Source: Vampirovibrionales bacterium
GTDB lineage: Bacteria > Cyanobacteriota > Vampirovibrionia > Vampirovibrionales > Vampirovibrionaceae
NCBI GenBank assembly: GCA_029262635.1
Contig: JAJCZA010000002.1
Location: 1 to 64,000 of the forward strand
Direction of reading: 5' to 3'
Length of the DNA stretch: 64,000 bases
Position numbers and translations under genes: made by a program. A model generated the notes under the pieces. It worked only from the letters and a program-made list of their open reading frames with translations. It did not search any database and was not told where the DNA came from. This document shows, in pieces, positions 46,332-55,476 of the stretch (its first letter is position 1; every line of letters starts with the position of its first letter).

Positions 46332-46514
46332 GTGACCAACCTGAATGAAGAGTGTCTTCTCCAATTTTTACAGAAAGCCAAACAACAGCCTCATCCTGCT
46401 GGCTCTTTACCACTAGCAGAGCCACCAAAACAAAAGCGGGGCGGCCCTGACTCGCATCATGACTTTATGTCGTTTCCTATTCAGCCCCGGGTTACGAAAA
46501 AAAGTTCTGATTGA
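46332..46514 (+). CDS. Small hypothetical basic soluble protein
   Basis: 60 residues from GTG 46332, with AAAAGG about 10-12 nt upstream. The frame is open from ATG 46170, but that N-terminal part looks non-coding. The protein is Pro/Lys/Gln-rich (KAKQQPHPAGSLPLAEPPKQ) and probably disordered. Two hairpins follow, one imperfect at 46519-46544 and one strong at 46585-46612. Confidence 0.35.
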   Translation: MTNLNEECLLQFLQKAKQQPHPAGSLPLAEPPKQKRGGPDSHHDFMSFPIQPRVTKKSSD

Positions 46515-46584
46515 TAAGACCCTAAAAAAGCTTGCTTTTGGGGTGTTTAAGCTTCCAAAGACCTGAATATTTACATAAGTTTAT

Positions 46585-46612
46585 AAAAGCCTCTCTATTT
46601 AGAGAGGCTTTT
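46585..46612 (+). terminator. Rho-independent terminator
   Basis: Stem AAAAGCCTCTCT and AGAGAGGCTTTT with ATTT loop, ending in TTTTT. It closes the small-gene unit on the plus strand. Confidence 0.88.
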
Positions 46613-46743
46613 TAATCGCTGTAATCCTTTTGAGCAAGTCGTTTTACCCTAAAATTAAAGTATATTCGCTATTTATCGAAAAAGTATATACAAGGTTTTA
46701 TCCTTCTCTTCTAACAAAGCTTTCACCTTCTCCTACTTTTCTA

Positions 46744-46779
46744 TTTCTCAACTTTCTCAACTTTCTCAACTTTCACGAC
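46744..46779. repeat. 9-bp microsatellite (TTTCTCAAC)4
   Basis: Three exact copies and one variant (TTTCACGAC). It lies in a 331-bp stretch (46613-46943) without a credible gene; the open frame across it gives a Phe/Leu/Ser-rich product shaped by the repeat. Confidence 0.75.
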
Positions 46780-46822
46780 TTACCGACTTTTATTTCAACA
46801 ACAGTTAACTCCTCATTAGCGC

Positions 46823-46850
46823 GCACAACTCAACCTGAGTTGTGCTTTTT
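46823..46850 (+). terminator. Orphan rho-independent terminator
   Basis: A perfect 10-bp stem (GCACAACTCA and TGAGTTGTGC), 3-nt loop and T5. No convincing gene lies between it and the previous terminator at 46585-46612, so it may end a small RNA of up to about 200 nt. Confidence 0.85.
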
Positions 46851-46943
46851 ATTTGCTTATTGGAGGCCTAAAGTAAAGTTTCTGCCTAGTCTGTCGATAG
46901 AGAGAATAGGCAAGCGAGAATTCAAAAACGAGGTTTTATCAAC

Positions 46944-47201
46944 GTGAAAATACGTATTCGTCGGTCTACGCGTACCGGGAACTGTCAGTTTAGTGCCCCA
47001 TGGTGTCGTTCACTTGCGGGCACTTTCACCATGTTAAGCATCACGCTAATTATTGCCTTTGTTGCTATGTTTATGGCGAATCCCCCTGATACTTACCTGC
47101 AAGGGATTTCTTCTGATAGCCCTGCATTCTGGCTTGGGACTAGTGGCCCTGCTAATTTTGACTGGCAAACCTTAACAGGATCAGAAGAAGACGGGTTCTA
47201 G
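46944..47201 (+). CDS. Small hypothetical single-span membrane protein
   Basis: 85 residues from GTG 46944, with a weak CGAGG about 10 nt upstream. It has a basic N-terminus (KIRIRRSTRTG), one span (about 31-48: TMLSITLIIAFVAMFMA) and an acidic polar C-terminal tail predicted outside. It ends 12 bp from the convergent gene at 47213. No known family. Confidence 0.5.
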   Translation: MKIRIRRSTRTGNCQFSAPWCRSLAGTFTMLSITLIIAFVAMFMANPPDTYLQGISSDSPAFWLGTSGPANFDWQTLTGSEEDGF

Positions 47202-47212
47202 TAACACAAGCC

Positions 47213-47527
47213 CTATTGGACGGTTGGGAAATCCGATGCTTTTACGTTATGAAGCCAGCGGGTAAATTGCCAATTATCAAAGCTTCTGCAATAGCGATAA
47301 AGGGCATTGAGAAGCTCTGCACCGGTTTTAGATTGCCCAACGAACCATACTTCATCTCCCATCGTTACTTGGGTGATTTCGGCCTGGATCACTTGGACAA
47401 CAATGTCGTTTGCCGCCTCTTCTGCCGATAGCGTTTCGCTCAGCCACTCATGAAGAACCGCTTCCGCTCGTCCGGTATTTCTCTTATAGGCGTTTTTTAG
47501 CTTGCTGCTAAAGGCTTCCAGAATCAC
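47213..47527 (-). CDS. Hypothetical small cytoplasmic protein
   Basis: 104 residues from GTG 47527, supported by AGAGGA 5 nt upstream. Its sequence is mixed helical and strand (VLHEWLSETLSAEEAANDIV, VTMGDEVWFVGQSKTGAELL), without membrane segments. It is probably the last gene of a minus-strand run rpe, secreted protein, this gene. I do not recognise a domain. Confidence 0.6.
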   Translation of the reverse strand: MILEAFSSKLKNAYKRNTGRAEAVLHEWLSETLSAEEAANDIVVQVIQAEITQVTMGDEVWFVGQSKTGAELLNALYRYCRSFDNWQFTRWLHNVKASDFPTVQ

Positions 47528-47614
47528 GAGTTCCTCTCCCTTTGATCTTTACCCTATTTTATACTAACAGGCCTACTGTGGTCATCCTCGTGATGCTTGA
47601 GGTGTTTGATGAAT

Positions 47615-48412
47615 TCAATTTAATGGGGGCAGGTCTCGCGGGCGAGTTTGTTCTCCTGGTATTTGAATCCCCTGAACAACGGGTGGGTAGAGAATGGGTT
47701 TCTCCGAGGCCTCTGTATTCACGACATAAATCCATTTTTTATAATAAATTTTTAATCGAGAGCGCCCATCGGACGTATTTTCCAGCCGGCCAAAAGGCCA
47801 CTTTGCTTTTGGCTCACCTTTTTTACGCTTATAAGGCTCTCGATAGTTAATCGGAAAAGCGGCGACCACACGCCCCTGCCGTTTTAAAATCACCGATGAA
47901 TAAGATTTTAACTCGCCTTTGGCTCGCTGATTCTGGAGCGCAATAGGGACCCATTCATCTGAATGACCCATATTGATTTCTTTTGAACCCGAATACCAGT
48001 CGCCAAGATGGGCCAGGTAATACCCACCCGGGACAGCATGACCATTAAACACCATATCTCGTGGAAACTGGAGAATGGCCTCCTTTGAATAGTCCCGAAT
48101 CTTACCCACGTTTGTGATTTCATCCCGTTCTACTTCATCATACATCCGGTTCAGCTGTTCGTGAGGCAAAATATAGTAATTCCTCGGATCTTCATCAACA
48201 CCAGATTTTCCCTCTGAAGAACCTCCATCAGGCAGCTCCCAACCGATGCCAGAGCGGGCCCGGGTAAACCGTCCATCCCAAATTCCCCGATGATTTAGCT
48301 GTTCCATTTGCTGAAACTCGGTCAGCTCTTCGGCTTGTAATGGATTTTGCCAACCGGTTAACACCACGGTCAGCAACAAAACTAAAGCAAAATTCAATAC
48401 GCTTTTGGGCAT
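47615..48412 (-). CDS. Secreted hypothetical protein
   Basis: 265 residues from ATG 48412. It has a clear signal peptide (MPKSVLNFALVLLLTVVLTG, likely cleaved near LQAEE). The mature part is rich in Tyr, Arg, Asp and Trp, with motifs such as MVFNGHAVPGGYYLAHLGDW and ILKRQGRVVAAFPINYREPY that suggest a beta-rich extracytoplasmic fold. No catalytic motif or known family is recognised. It lies 79 nt after rpe on the same strand. Confidence 0.7.
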   Translation of the reverse strand: MPKSVLNFALVLLLTVVLTGWQNPLQAEELTEFQQMEQLNHRGIWDGRFTRARSGIGWELPDGGSSEGKSGVDEDPRNYYILPHEQLNRMYDEVERDEITNVGKIRDYSKEAILQFPRDMVFNGHAVPGGYYLAHLGDWYSGSKEINMGHSDEWVPIALQNQRAKGELKSYSSVILKRQGRVVAAFPINYREPYKRKKGEPKAKWPFGRLENTSDGRSRLKIYYKKWIYVVNTEASEKPILYPPVVQGIQIPGEQTRPRDLPPLN

Positions 48413-48491
48413 CAACTTCTTTCAAGGCTCCTTCTGTCTATAGGGAAGCTCGGCAGAAAAGCCAACAACTAAAGTTTCGATTTTCGTAAAA

Positions 48492-49178
48492 CTACAGGGA
48501 GCACTCTTTGGGTAAGGGTTCACCACGAATCGAGCGAATGGCTTCTTTCATGTCGGCGCTGCCAAATACTGCCGATCCGGCGACCAGCACGTTGGCTCCG
48601 GCCTGTTTTACATTATGAGCGTTTTTTGGAGAAATGCCACCGTCTACTTCGATGAAAATGGGGCGATCCGCAATCCGTTCCCGAAGAGCCTGAATTTTTT
48701 TCAGGGAATTGGGAATAAACGACTGCCCGCCAAAACCGGGATTAACCGACATGACCAGAATCAAGTCGAGGTCGTCTAGTACGTTTTCAATGCTTGATAT
48801 GGGTGTGGCGGGATTCAGTGAAACGCCTGCCTTTGCCCCCAGCTTTCGAATCTGGCTTAGCGTTCGCTGAAGATGAGTACAGGCTTCTACATGTACGGTA
48901 ATTATATCAGCACCCGCATCTCTGAAATCCTGTAGATAGCGATCCGGTTGTTCGATCATTAAATGCACATCAAACGGTAAATCCGTTTCTTTACGAAGGG
49001 ATTGAATCACGGGCGGGCCTATGGTCAAATTGGGCACAAACATGCCGTCCATTACGTCCACATGCACCCAGTCTGCTCCATTGGCTTCGATGGCTTCGAT
49101 GGCGTTACCCAGCCGGGCAAAATCTGCCGATAAAATGGACGGGGCAACCCAAGTTTTATTTTGCTCAAACTCAATCAT
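48492..49178 (-). CDS. rpe: Ribulose-phosphate 3-epimerase
   Basis: 228 residues from ATG 49178; the frame is open to 49283 but the added 35 residues have no family match. It interconverts ribulose-5-phosphate and xylulose-5-phosphate in the pentose phosphate pathway. The TIM-barrel motifs are all seen: [59 protein letters not shown] and [12 protein letters not shown]. It is divergent from the M14 peptidase gene. Confidence 0.96.
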   Translation of the reverse strand: MIEFEQNKTWVAPSILSADFARLGNAIEAIEANGADWVHVDVMDGMFVPNLTIGPPVIQSLRKETDLPFDVHLMIEQPDRYLQDFRDAGADIITVHVEACTHLQRTLSQIRKLGAKAGVSLNPATPISSIENVLDDLDLILVMSVNPGFGGQSFIPNSLKKIQALRERIADRPIFIEVDGGISPKNAHNVKQAGANVLVAGSAVFGSADMKEAIRSIRGEPLPKECSL

Positions 49179-49289
49179 GATGAGGGAAAGTGTATCATAA
49201 AATAACGTGAGCAAAACAACCCACTGCCCCGATCTGCTAAATACGCTACACCCAAAGACGTGATAGAAAATAAAAAGGCCCATTCTCTA

Positions 49290-49994
49290 ATGACCGCTCA
49301 TTCGAAATCAACACCACTAACCGTCGGTCATTCTGTCGAAAACCGGCCCATTCCTCTGTATTTATTCAGTGGAGTCGAGCCTAACGACGATACGACCCAA
49401 CGACTAGACACCCTGTTTATTGGGGTCTTTCACGGTGATGAGGGTATTAGTGGCGAACTGCTAAACCGGCTTCTTACCTCGCTTCAGACCATGCCACCGG
49501 CCAAAGCCGTGGGGGTTGTGCCTGTACTTAATCCAGATGGCCTGATTAAAAATAATCGGGTGAATGCCCACGGCGTGGATCTGAATCGCAATTTCCCAAC
49601 CCGGAATTGGTCAGAAAAACATGAAGATCCGACCTACTTCCCAGGCGATTCCCCCGGCAGTGAGCCGGAAACGCAAGTGGTCATTAAATTGATTGAACAA
49701 TACCAGCCCCGAAAAATTATTACTGTTCACTCGCCCTATCAAGTCATCAACTACGATGGCCCTGCCGAAGCACTCGCCATAGCTATGGCCGAAGGCAACG
49801 GTTACCCGGTTGTATCTGATATTGGTTATCCAACCCCCGGCTCGTTTGGTACGTATGCGGGTATTGAGCGGAACATCCCTGCCATTACACTGGAGCTTCC
49901 CGAAGATGAGCCGCTAGAAACCGTTTGGGTCAAGAACGAAGCGGCTCTGTTAGCCGCTATAACCACCCGGATTTCCACAAACCCGATACAATAA
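49290..49994 (+). CDS. M14-family zinc carboxypeptidase, MpaA-like murein peptide amidase
   Basis: 234 residues from ATG 49290; GTG 49260 is also in frame. Zinc ligands are in FHGDEG (His and Glu) and ITVHSPYQ (His), with substrate-binding GVDLNRNFPT and a likely catalytic Glu in ITLELPED. This pattern is typical of MpaA, which cleaves gamma-D-glutamyl-diaminopimelate during cell-wall recycling; other M14 amidases remain possible. No signal peptide, so a cytoplasmic role fits recycling. It is 49 nt before the aminopeptidase P gene. Confidence 0.82.
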   Translation: MTAHSKSTPLTVGHSVENRPIPLYLFSGVEPNDDTTQRLDTLFIGVFHGDEGISGELLNRLLTSLQTMPPAKAVGVVPVLNPDGLIKNNRVNAHGVDLNRNFPTRNWSEKHEDPTYFPGDSPGSEPETQVVIKLIEQYQPRKIITVHSPYQVINYDGPAEALAIAMAEGNGYPVVSDIGYPTPGSFGTYAGIERNIPAITLELPEDEPLETVWVKNEAALLAAITTRISTNPIQ

Positions 49995-50043
49995 AGATAC
50001 ATCATCAAGATCCGTTTTTATAAAGAGAGAACTTGCGCCTGCT

Positions 50044-51879
50044 ATGCCCACTCAAGACCGTCTAAAACATTTGCGTCAACTCATGTTAAAGGCCCACCTG
50101 GATGCCTACCTAGTTCCTTCCGCTGACGAACACCTGAATGAATACCTTCCTGAACACCGAAAGCATCGGGAATGGCTTAGTGGGTTCGATGGATCGGCAG
50201 GCGACTGCCTTGTTCTTCCAAAAACGGCGTGGCTCTTTGTGGATGGACGTTACCATGAGCAAGTGGAACAGCAGGTGGACCTAAAGCACATTCAGGTCAG
50301 TAAATTGGGAAAAAAGGGTCATGAAAGCCTGCTTACCAAGCTGGAACAGCTGGCAAAAAAACAAAAGGGTTTACGCGTTGGCTACGACCCGTTTACATTG
50401 ACGGCCGGTCGGTATCAGGTGTATGAAAAAAAACTCGAGCCTTATCAGGTCAAATGGGTACCCGTTTCCAGAAATCTGATAGACAAAGCCCAATTTGCCC
50501 TTGAACAATCATCTCTTCAAGCCTCGAAAACAGAAATCTATCGACTTCCCACGACCGTCGCTGGGAAAAGCGTCGGCCAAAAATTAAAAGCCCTTCGAGC
50601 CTCGCTCAAGGAAAATCATGTCCAACTGATGCCTCTGACCAAGCTGGATGAAATCGCTTGGCTATTTAATTTAAGAGGAAGTGATATTCCCTATAACCCG
50701 GTTTTCATTAGTTATGCCATTATCACTCTCACGCAAGCCTATTTGTTTGTGGACCTAAAAGACGCTAGCCGAATGAAAAACGTGACTCGAAAAGCGTTAG
50801 AAAAAGATATTATCCTGAAACCTTACGCCGAATACGCCTCTACCCTAAAATCCATCGCCGCGAAAAAAGCGGTGCTTCTTGACAAAAATCACACCACACA
50901 GGGTACTGTACGCTTGATTCAAAGCGCTAAAGGGAGCATTGTTTTTGCCGGTAGCCCAGTGGAACAGGCCAAAGCCCTTAAAAACCCGGTGGAAATCCAA
51001 GGCATGAAGGAGGCCCATCGAGCGGCTAGTGTGGCACTGGTTAAGGCGTGGAAATGGGTTGAAGACCAGGAAAAAGCCGAAAAAAAAGTCACCGAACAGA
51101 CCTTTGCTGACACCCTTGAAGCTTGTTATGCTAAAAACCCCGCATTTAAAGGCCTAAGCTTTAACACCATCCCCGGTGCGGGTGCCAACGGGGCGATTGT
51201 TCATTACGGGACACCGGATCCAAAGCGAGCCTTAAAAAACGGTGACCTCTTCCTCTTTGATTCGGGCGCCCAATACCTGGGCAAGGATTGGGCTGGCACG
51301 ACGGATACGACCCGGACGATTTTCATTGGCAAAAAGCCAACGAAAAAACATAAAAAGTATTATACAGCCGTCCTCAAAGCCCATATCGATTGCGCACGGC
51401 AAGTTTTTCCCCAGGGTACCACCGGCGCCGCTCTGGATAGCATTACTCGGGCTTCCATGTGGCAAGACGGGCTGGACTTCCTCCATGGTACCGGTCATGG
51501 CGTTGGCGCTTTTCTCAATGTTCACGAAGGTCCGGTAAGTATCAGTTCTCGATGCCTTGAATCCTTTGAACCCGGTATGATTACCAGCATTGAGCCCGGT
51601 TATTATGAAGCGGGATGGGGAGGAATTCGTTTAGAAAACTTGAATCGGGTGGTTGAGAAATCAATGAAGCTAATGACTACTCAGCAACCGATGTTGGGCT
51701 TTGACCCTCTTATTTTTGTTCCTTTTGATACTTGTCTTATGGATCAAGCGGTCATGACACCGCCACAAATTCAATGGGTGAAGACCTACCATGCACGGAT
51801 TCTAAAAGAGTTGACACCAGAACTTGCACCTGCTGAAATAGCATGGCTAAAGGCCAAATGTCGTATATCGTCTAATTAA
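50044..51879 (+). CDS. Xaa-Pro aminopeptidase (M24B, long form)
   Basis: 611 residues, matching the long, eukaryote-like aminopeptidase P with two creatinase-type N-terminal domains. It releases an N-terminal residue before proline. The N-terminal domain is seen in DAYLVPSADEHLNEYLPEHR and FDGSAGDCLVLP. Metal ligands of the pita-bread domain lie in LFLFDSGAQYL, WAGTTDTTRT, LHGTGHGVGAFLNVHEGP, ITSIEPGYYEAGWGGIRLEN. No signal peptide. The next gene starts 14 nt after the stop. Confidence 0.93.
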   Translation: MPTQDRLKHLRQLMLKAHLDAYLVPSADEHLNEYLPEHRKHREWLSGFDGSAGDCLVLPKTAWLFVDGRYHEQVEQQVDLKHIQVSKLGKKGHESLLTKLEQLAKKQKGLRVGYDPFTLTAGRYQVYEKKLEPYQVKWVPVSRNLIDKAQFALEQSSLQASKTEIYRLPTTVAGKSVGQKLKALRASLKENHVQLMPLTKLDEIAWLFNLRGSDIPYNPVFISYAIITLTQAYLFVDLKDASRMKNVTRKALEKDIILKPYAEYASTLKSIAAKKAVLLDKNHTTQGTVRLIQSAKGSIVFAGSPVEQAKALKNPVEIQGMKEAHRAASVALVKAWKWVEDQEKAEKKVTEQTFADTLEACYAKNPAFKGLSFNTIPGAGANGAIVHYGTPDPKRALKNGDLFLFDSGAQYLGKDWAGTTDTTRTIFIGKKPTKKHKKYYTAVLKAHIDCARQVFPQGTTGAALDSITRASMWQDGLDFLHGTGHGVGAFLNVHEGPVSISSRCLESFEPGMITSIEPGYYEAGWGGIRLENLNRVVEKSMKLMTTQQPMLGFDPLIFVPFDTCLMDQAVMTPPQIQWVKTYHARILKELTPELAPAEIAWLKAKCRISSN

Positions 51880-51893
51880 CTCCCATTCATCTT

Positions 51894-52238
51894 ATGTTTC
51901 AAAGATTTTTCATGATTATTATCTTGCTGGCTCTTGTAGCCAGCTGGTTTATGATGCCTCGAGTCACAGAAAAAGATGCGGTGGCTTATGCTCATGCGAT
52001 GTTTTTGGAATACTGCAATGGCCATAACCTGCTTCCAGAGCATTTTGAATCGCCAGAGTTTCATGTGGAAGGGGGCGACAAGGACCTTATTTTTGTTTAC
52101 CAGTACAACTCCAGCACCTATGATGATTCCCTGCGCGTTCGAATTAACAAGAGCGGGGATTACCAGTTTGATGTGCTGGGCAAGTCAGGAGAAGAAATCC
52201 GTATTACAGGCGAAACTATTGGCCAACCCAAACCTTAA
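51894..52238 (+). CDS. Hypothetical membrane-anchored or secreted protein
   Basis: 114 residues with an N-terminal hydrophobic segment (FFMIIILLALVASWFMM) that could be an anchor or uncleaved signal. The rest is acidic and looks folded (KDLIFVYQYNSSTYDDSLRV). No clear Shine-Dalgarno is seen, so it may be translated by coupling to the aminopeptidase gene. No known domain. Confidence 0.55.
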   Translation: MFQRFFMIIILLALVASWFMMPRVTEKDAVAYAHAMFLEYCNGHNLLPEHFESPEFHVEGGDKDLIFVYQYNSSTYDDSLRVRINKSGDYQFDVLGKSGEEIRITGETIGQPKP

Positions 52239-52340
52239 GGGCTATGAATCCAAAAGAGGCTTAAACAGGATAAATCCTTTCATCCACCCCTAAGGTCGGT
52301 ATAATAAGAATACATCACAGCCACAGGAGGCTTGTTACCC

Positions 52341-53447
52341 TTGGGTGATGAGGATAAGCAGTTTGAGGCCACGCCTCAGAAATTAAAAAAAGCCCGGGAA
52401 GAAGGCCAGATCTTTAAAAGCAAGGATCTTTCTACGGCCATCTTTCTGATCGTCATGTTCACCTTGCTCATTATGATGGGCCCCTTGATCTGGAAAGAAA
52501 TCGCGACCATGCTGATCCTGATTTTTGAACAGATCCCCAACGCCTCTATTGAAAAAGTCGGTTGGCAGTACATTGCGGTTATTGCCTTAAAAACATTGGC
52601 TGTTCTCATTACTCCCTTTTTGGTTGTGGGGGTATTGGTGGCCGTATTTATGGATTTTGTCCAGGTTGGCCCTCTGTTTGCACCCAAATCGATTTTGCCT
52701 AAATTCGACAAGCTGAATCCGGTTAAAGGGTTTAAGAACATTTTTTCCATCAAAACCTTGGTGGAACTCGCTAAGAACATCTTAAAAATGGTCATTCTGG
52801 GTGTCGTCGCTTATTTAATCTTTACCGAATACATTAATCGCTTGCTCCTCGTAGGGGCAGCTGAGAACGTATTTGCCCTGATCGGAGTCTTTGGCTCACT
52901 GTTGATGAAATTTATTCTCTTTGCGGGGATGGCCTTTTTTGTTATTGGGGGAGCCGATTGGCTTTTTCAGCGGTGGAAATTTTTAAAAGACCAAAAAATG
53001 TCCTTCAAAGAGATTAAGGATGAATATAAAAACACGGAAGGGGATCCACTGATTAAACAGGCGCTACGACAACGTCGCATGCAAATGTTACAACAGTCGA
53101 TGCTGGAAGCCGTACCTGGAGCAGACGCAATTGTGACAAATCCGATACACATTGCCGTCGCAATCAAGTATAATGCTGAGAGTATGGATGCTCCCCAACT
53201 AATCGCAAAAGGAGCGGAACTCTTCGCAGAACGGATCAAGGAGATTGCGACAGAACATAATATCCCCATTATTGAAAACCCGCCTGTCGCGCGCACGCTC
53301 TATAAAGTGGTGGGGATAGACCAAGAGGTTCCTGCCGACATTTATCAAGCGGTTGCTGAAATTCTTCTTTTTGCTTGGCGCGTGAGCGGCAAAAATATTC
53401 AGGAAAATCTGGAGCATCCAAAAGAACAACTCAAGCCATCAGAATAA
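52341..53447 (+). CDS. flhB: Flagellar export gate/switch protein FlhB with variant NPIH cleavage site
   Basis: 368 residues from TTG 52341, chosen because AGGAGG at 52325-52330 is 10 nt upstream; TTG 52332 is too close to it. The N-terminus FEATPQKLKKAREEGQIFKS and four membrane spans are typical. The C-terminal domain holds DAIVTNPIHIAVAIKY, where the canonical autocleavage motif is Asn-Pro-Thr-His. Thr is replaced by Ile here. FlhB sets substrate class with FliK. A TATAAT box at 52300-52305 may be its promoter, with a weak -35. A FliA-like sigma factor gene follows by 30 nt. Confidence 0.95.
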   Translation: MGDEDKQFEATPQKLKKAREEGQIFKSKDLSTAIFLIVMFTLLIMMGPLIWKEIATMLILIFEQIPNASIEKVGWQYIAVIALKTLAVLITPFLVVGVLVAVFMDFVQVGPLFAPKSILPKFDKLNPVKGFKNIFSIKTLVELAKNILKMVILGVVAYLIFTEYINRLLLVGAAENVFALIGVFGSLLMKFILFAGMAFFVIGGADWLFQRWKFLKDQKMSFKEIKDEYKNTEGDPLIKQALRQRRMQMLQQSMLEAVPGADAIVTNPIHIAVAIKYNAESMDAPQLIAKGAELFAERIKEIATEHNIPIIENPPVARTLYKVVGIDQEVPADIYQAVAEILLFAWRVSGKNIQENLEHPKEQLKPSE

Positions 53448-53477
53448 ATAAAAAGGGCCTTCGGGTAAAACGCATCA

Positions 53478-54170
53478 GTGTCTCAAAAAAAATCAAAACC
53501 ACCTTCCAATAAAAAGCCTAAAAAGGTGAAAGTTACCGACTATATTCCTTTGGTTGAACGGGTTGCCAAAGTAGAGTACCGGCGGATCCCTTCGCATATG
53601 GTTGATTACGAAGAGTTGGTGAATATTGGCGCCATCGCTATTCAGTCGCTCATGAAAGGGAAAACCTCGGAAGATGCAGATAAGCTAAATACTTCTTATG
53701 TAGCAACTGCCATCCGGTGGGCTATTCGAAATGAACTGAGAAGCCGGTATAAATGGTACACCCTAAAGCAGACCAAAGAGACCACAGAAGAAGTTGAGAT
53801 GGAAGGCGAAGAAGGTGAAGGGAAAACCCAACCCCAACAAGTTCGAGAAGCTATCTATCAAACCGTTCTCTCCATTGAAAGTATGTCTGAGGGTAGTGAT
53901 GGGGACACTTCTTATGATTTTATCGCCGATGATTCCGCCACACCGGATGAGCGTCTGGAAGTCACCGAGCTTGGACGTGCAATTAAGCGGGCTATTGAAA
54001 GCCTTCCTCCGAAAGAGCGGACAATTATGGAATATCGCTTTTATCGAAATATGCAGGTTAAAGATATTGCCTCTATGGTCGGCCTGTCTAGCTCCCGAAT
54101 CACCCGAATTGTTCAGGCGTCACTAAACCTTGTTCGTGAGTACCTCAAGGAAAATGAGCATATTGATTAG
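53478..54170 (+). CDS. fliA: Sigma-70 family factor, FliA (sigma-28)-like
   Basis: 230 residues from GTG 53478. Region 2 is seen in DYIPLVERVAKVEYRRIPSH, VDYEELVNIGAIAIQSLM and TAIRWAIRNELRSRYKW. Region 4 is seen in ERTIMEYRFYRNMQVKDIAS and VGLSSSRITRIVQASLNLVR. No region 1.1 is present, as in FliA/SigF. Position directly after flhB makes a flagellar sigma factor most likely. A general-stress group 3 sigma is the alternative. The linker between regions 2 and 4 is acidic and Glu/Gly-rich. Confidence 0.82.
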   Translation: MSQKKSKPPSNKKPKKVKVTDYIPLVERVAKVEYRRIPSHMVDYEELVNIGAIAIQSLMKGKTSEDADKLNTSYVATAIRWAIRNELRSRYKWYTLKQTKETTEEVEMEGEEGEGKTQPQQVREAIYQTVLSIESMSEGSDGDTSYDFIADDSATPDERLEVTELGRAIKRAIESLPPKERTIMEYRFYRNMQVKDIASMVGLSSSRITRIVQASLNLVREYLKENEHID

Positions 54171-54314
54171 CAAGGCTTATAAGGGCTTGGTTGAATTAAC
54201 GCCATTTATTTTGAAGTAATTTGAACAACTTCGTTACGTAAGGGGTGAATTTCAGCTTTTTCTCTATCTTTTTGCTATGATACATTAGCTTGAAACACAG
54301 GTACACGTTGATAC

Positions 54315-55454
54315 ATGAAACAAATCTATATTTTAGGGTTCGCTCTTCTCCTTTGTCTTGGGGGAGTAACTGCCCTTGTCCTTACCCCTGAAAAAGAAAC
54401 CCTAGAGCTAAAAAGCTTTGTTCAGGCGCGGGAAATGAAAGATGCGTCTCGCTTTGGTGGACGGGTTAAAGAGGTCTTAAAGAAAGAAGGGGACGATGTT
54501 CAAGTTGGTGATGTCATTGTTCGCTTTGATGACACGGAACTCGCCTCTAAAATTGCACAGGCGCAAGCCGCTTTAATACAAGCCAAAGCTCGAGAGGCTC
54601 TTCTTAACGAGGGGGCTGATGCCTCAGATATTCGACAGGCTTACGCCTTAGTTCAGCAAGCGGAGCAAAACCTCCAACTCCTGAATAGCGGCGGCGGCGC
54701 GGCGATTTCTCAAGCAGAAGCTCAACTTACGACGGCAGAAAGTACTTTCGTTAAGGCCAAGGCTGCTTACGATAGTGCGCCTAAAATGCTGGCTGAAGGT
54801 ATTATTTCCCAACAAAAGTATGAGAACATTCTCGCCTCATTTACGGAGGCTGAAAGTTTAATTAAAGCGTCTCAAGCGGGATTAAAGCAGGCTAAAAGTG
54901 GCGCCCGGGAAGAGCAGGTTAAAATTGCCCAGTCAAAGTTGGAATCGGCCCGAGCGCAGTACCAAAAACTTCTTAAGGGAGCCAAAAAAGAAGAGATTGA
55001 TATTGCCATGGCGGCTATTGATCAGGCACAAAGCCAACTGACTTCGCTGGAAGCCCAATTTGCTGAAACGGAAGTCAAAGCCAAACTGCCGGGATCCATT
55101 TCTATTCTTAGCCTTGTTCCTGGCGACTTGGTCTTGCCTGGACAGCGCATTGTCTCTATTATTGATTATCGTGACCTTTGGACCGATGTCTATGTCCCAG
55201 AGAATAAGCTATATATAGTTCAGCCAGGCCAGGAAATTGAAATTAAAGCACCTGCCTTTGGTAAACAGGTCTTCAAAGGGCGTATTGCGTCGATTAACCC
55301 TAAAAGTGAGTTTGTACCCACGGGGCAAAGCAGTCTGTCGACAGAAGAAACTTCTTTCCGGGTGAAGGTTAAAATTAACCGGCTGGATGGAAAACAACGT
55401 AAAGTGCTCTATCCTGGCATGAAGGTTCATGTCCTTTTTGCTCACTATAAATAG
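54315..55454 (+). CDS. HlyD-family membrane fusion protein of an ABC exporter
   Basis: 379 residues. An N-terminal membrane anchor (residues 4-22) is followed by a split barrel-sandwich domain (FGGRVKEVLKKEGDDVQVGD, PGSISILSLVPGDLVLPGQR), a long Ala/Gln-rich coiled-coil hairpin (about 75-255) and a beta-barrel domain. It resembles YbhG/EmrA adaptors that link an inner-membrane ABC transporter with a TolC channel. The gene heads a four-gene unit with ATPase, permease and TolC-like genes. A TATGAT box at 54276-54281 is a possible -10. Confidence 0.9.
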   Translation: MKQIYILGFALLLCLGGVTALVLTPEKETLELKSFVQAREMKDASRFGGRVKEVLKKEGDDVQVGDVIVRFDDTELASKIAQAQAALIQAKAREALLNEGADASDIRQAYALVQQAEQNLQLLNSGGGAAISQAEAQLTTAESTFVKAKAAYDSAPKMLAEGIISQQKYENILASFTEAESLIKASQAGLKQAKSGAREEQVKIAQSKLESARAQYQKLLKGAKKEEIDIAMAAIDQAQSQLTSLEAQFAETEVKAKLPGSISILSLVPGDLVLPGQRIVSIIDYRDLWTDVYVPENKLYIVQPGQEIEIKAPAFGKQVFKGRIASINPKSEFVPTGQSSLSTEETSFRVKVKINRLDGKQRKVLYPGMKVHVLFAHYK

Positions 55455-55476
55455 TAGGACAAAATAAGGTTTCTCC

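Noticed and set aside
46630-46947. Plus-strand 105-codon frame
   Set aside because: Its Phe/Leu/Asn content comes from the TTTCTCAAC array and it crosses a terminator; no ribosome site.
52271-52305. Possible sigma-28 promoter (TAAA ... GTCGGTAT) before flhB
   Set aside because: Spacing between the TAAA and the GCCGATAA-like part is about 5 nt too long; a sigma-70-type TATAAT fits better.
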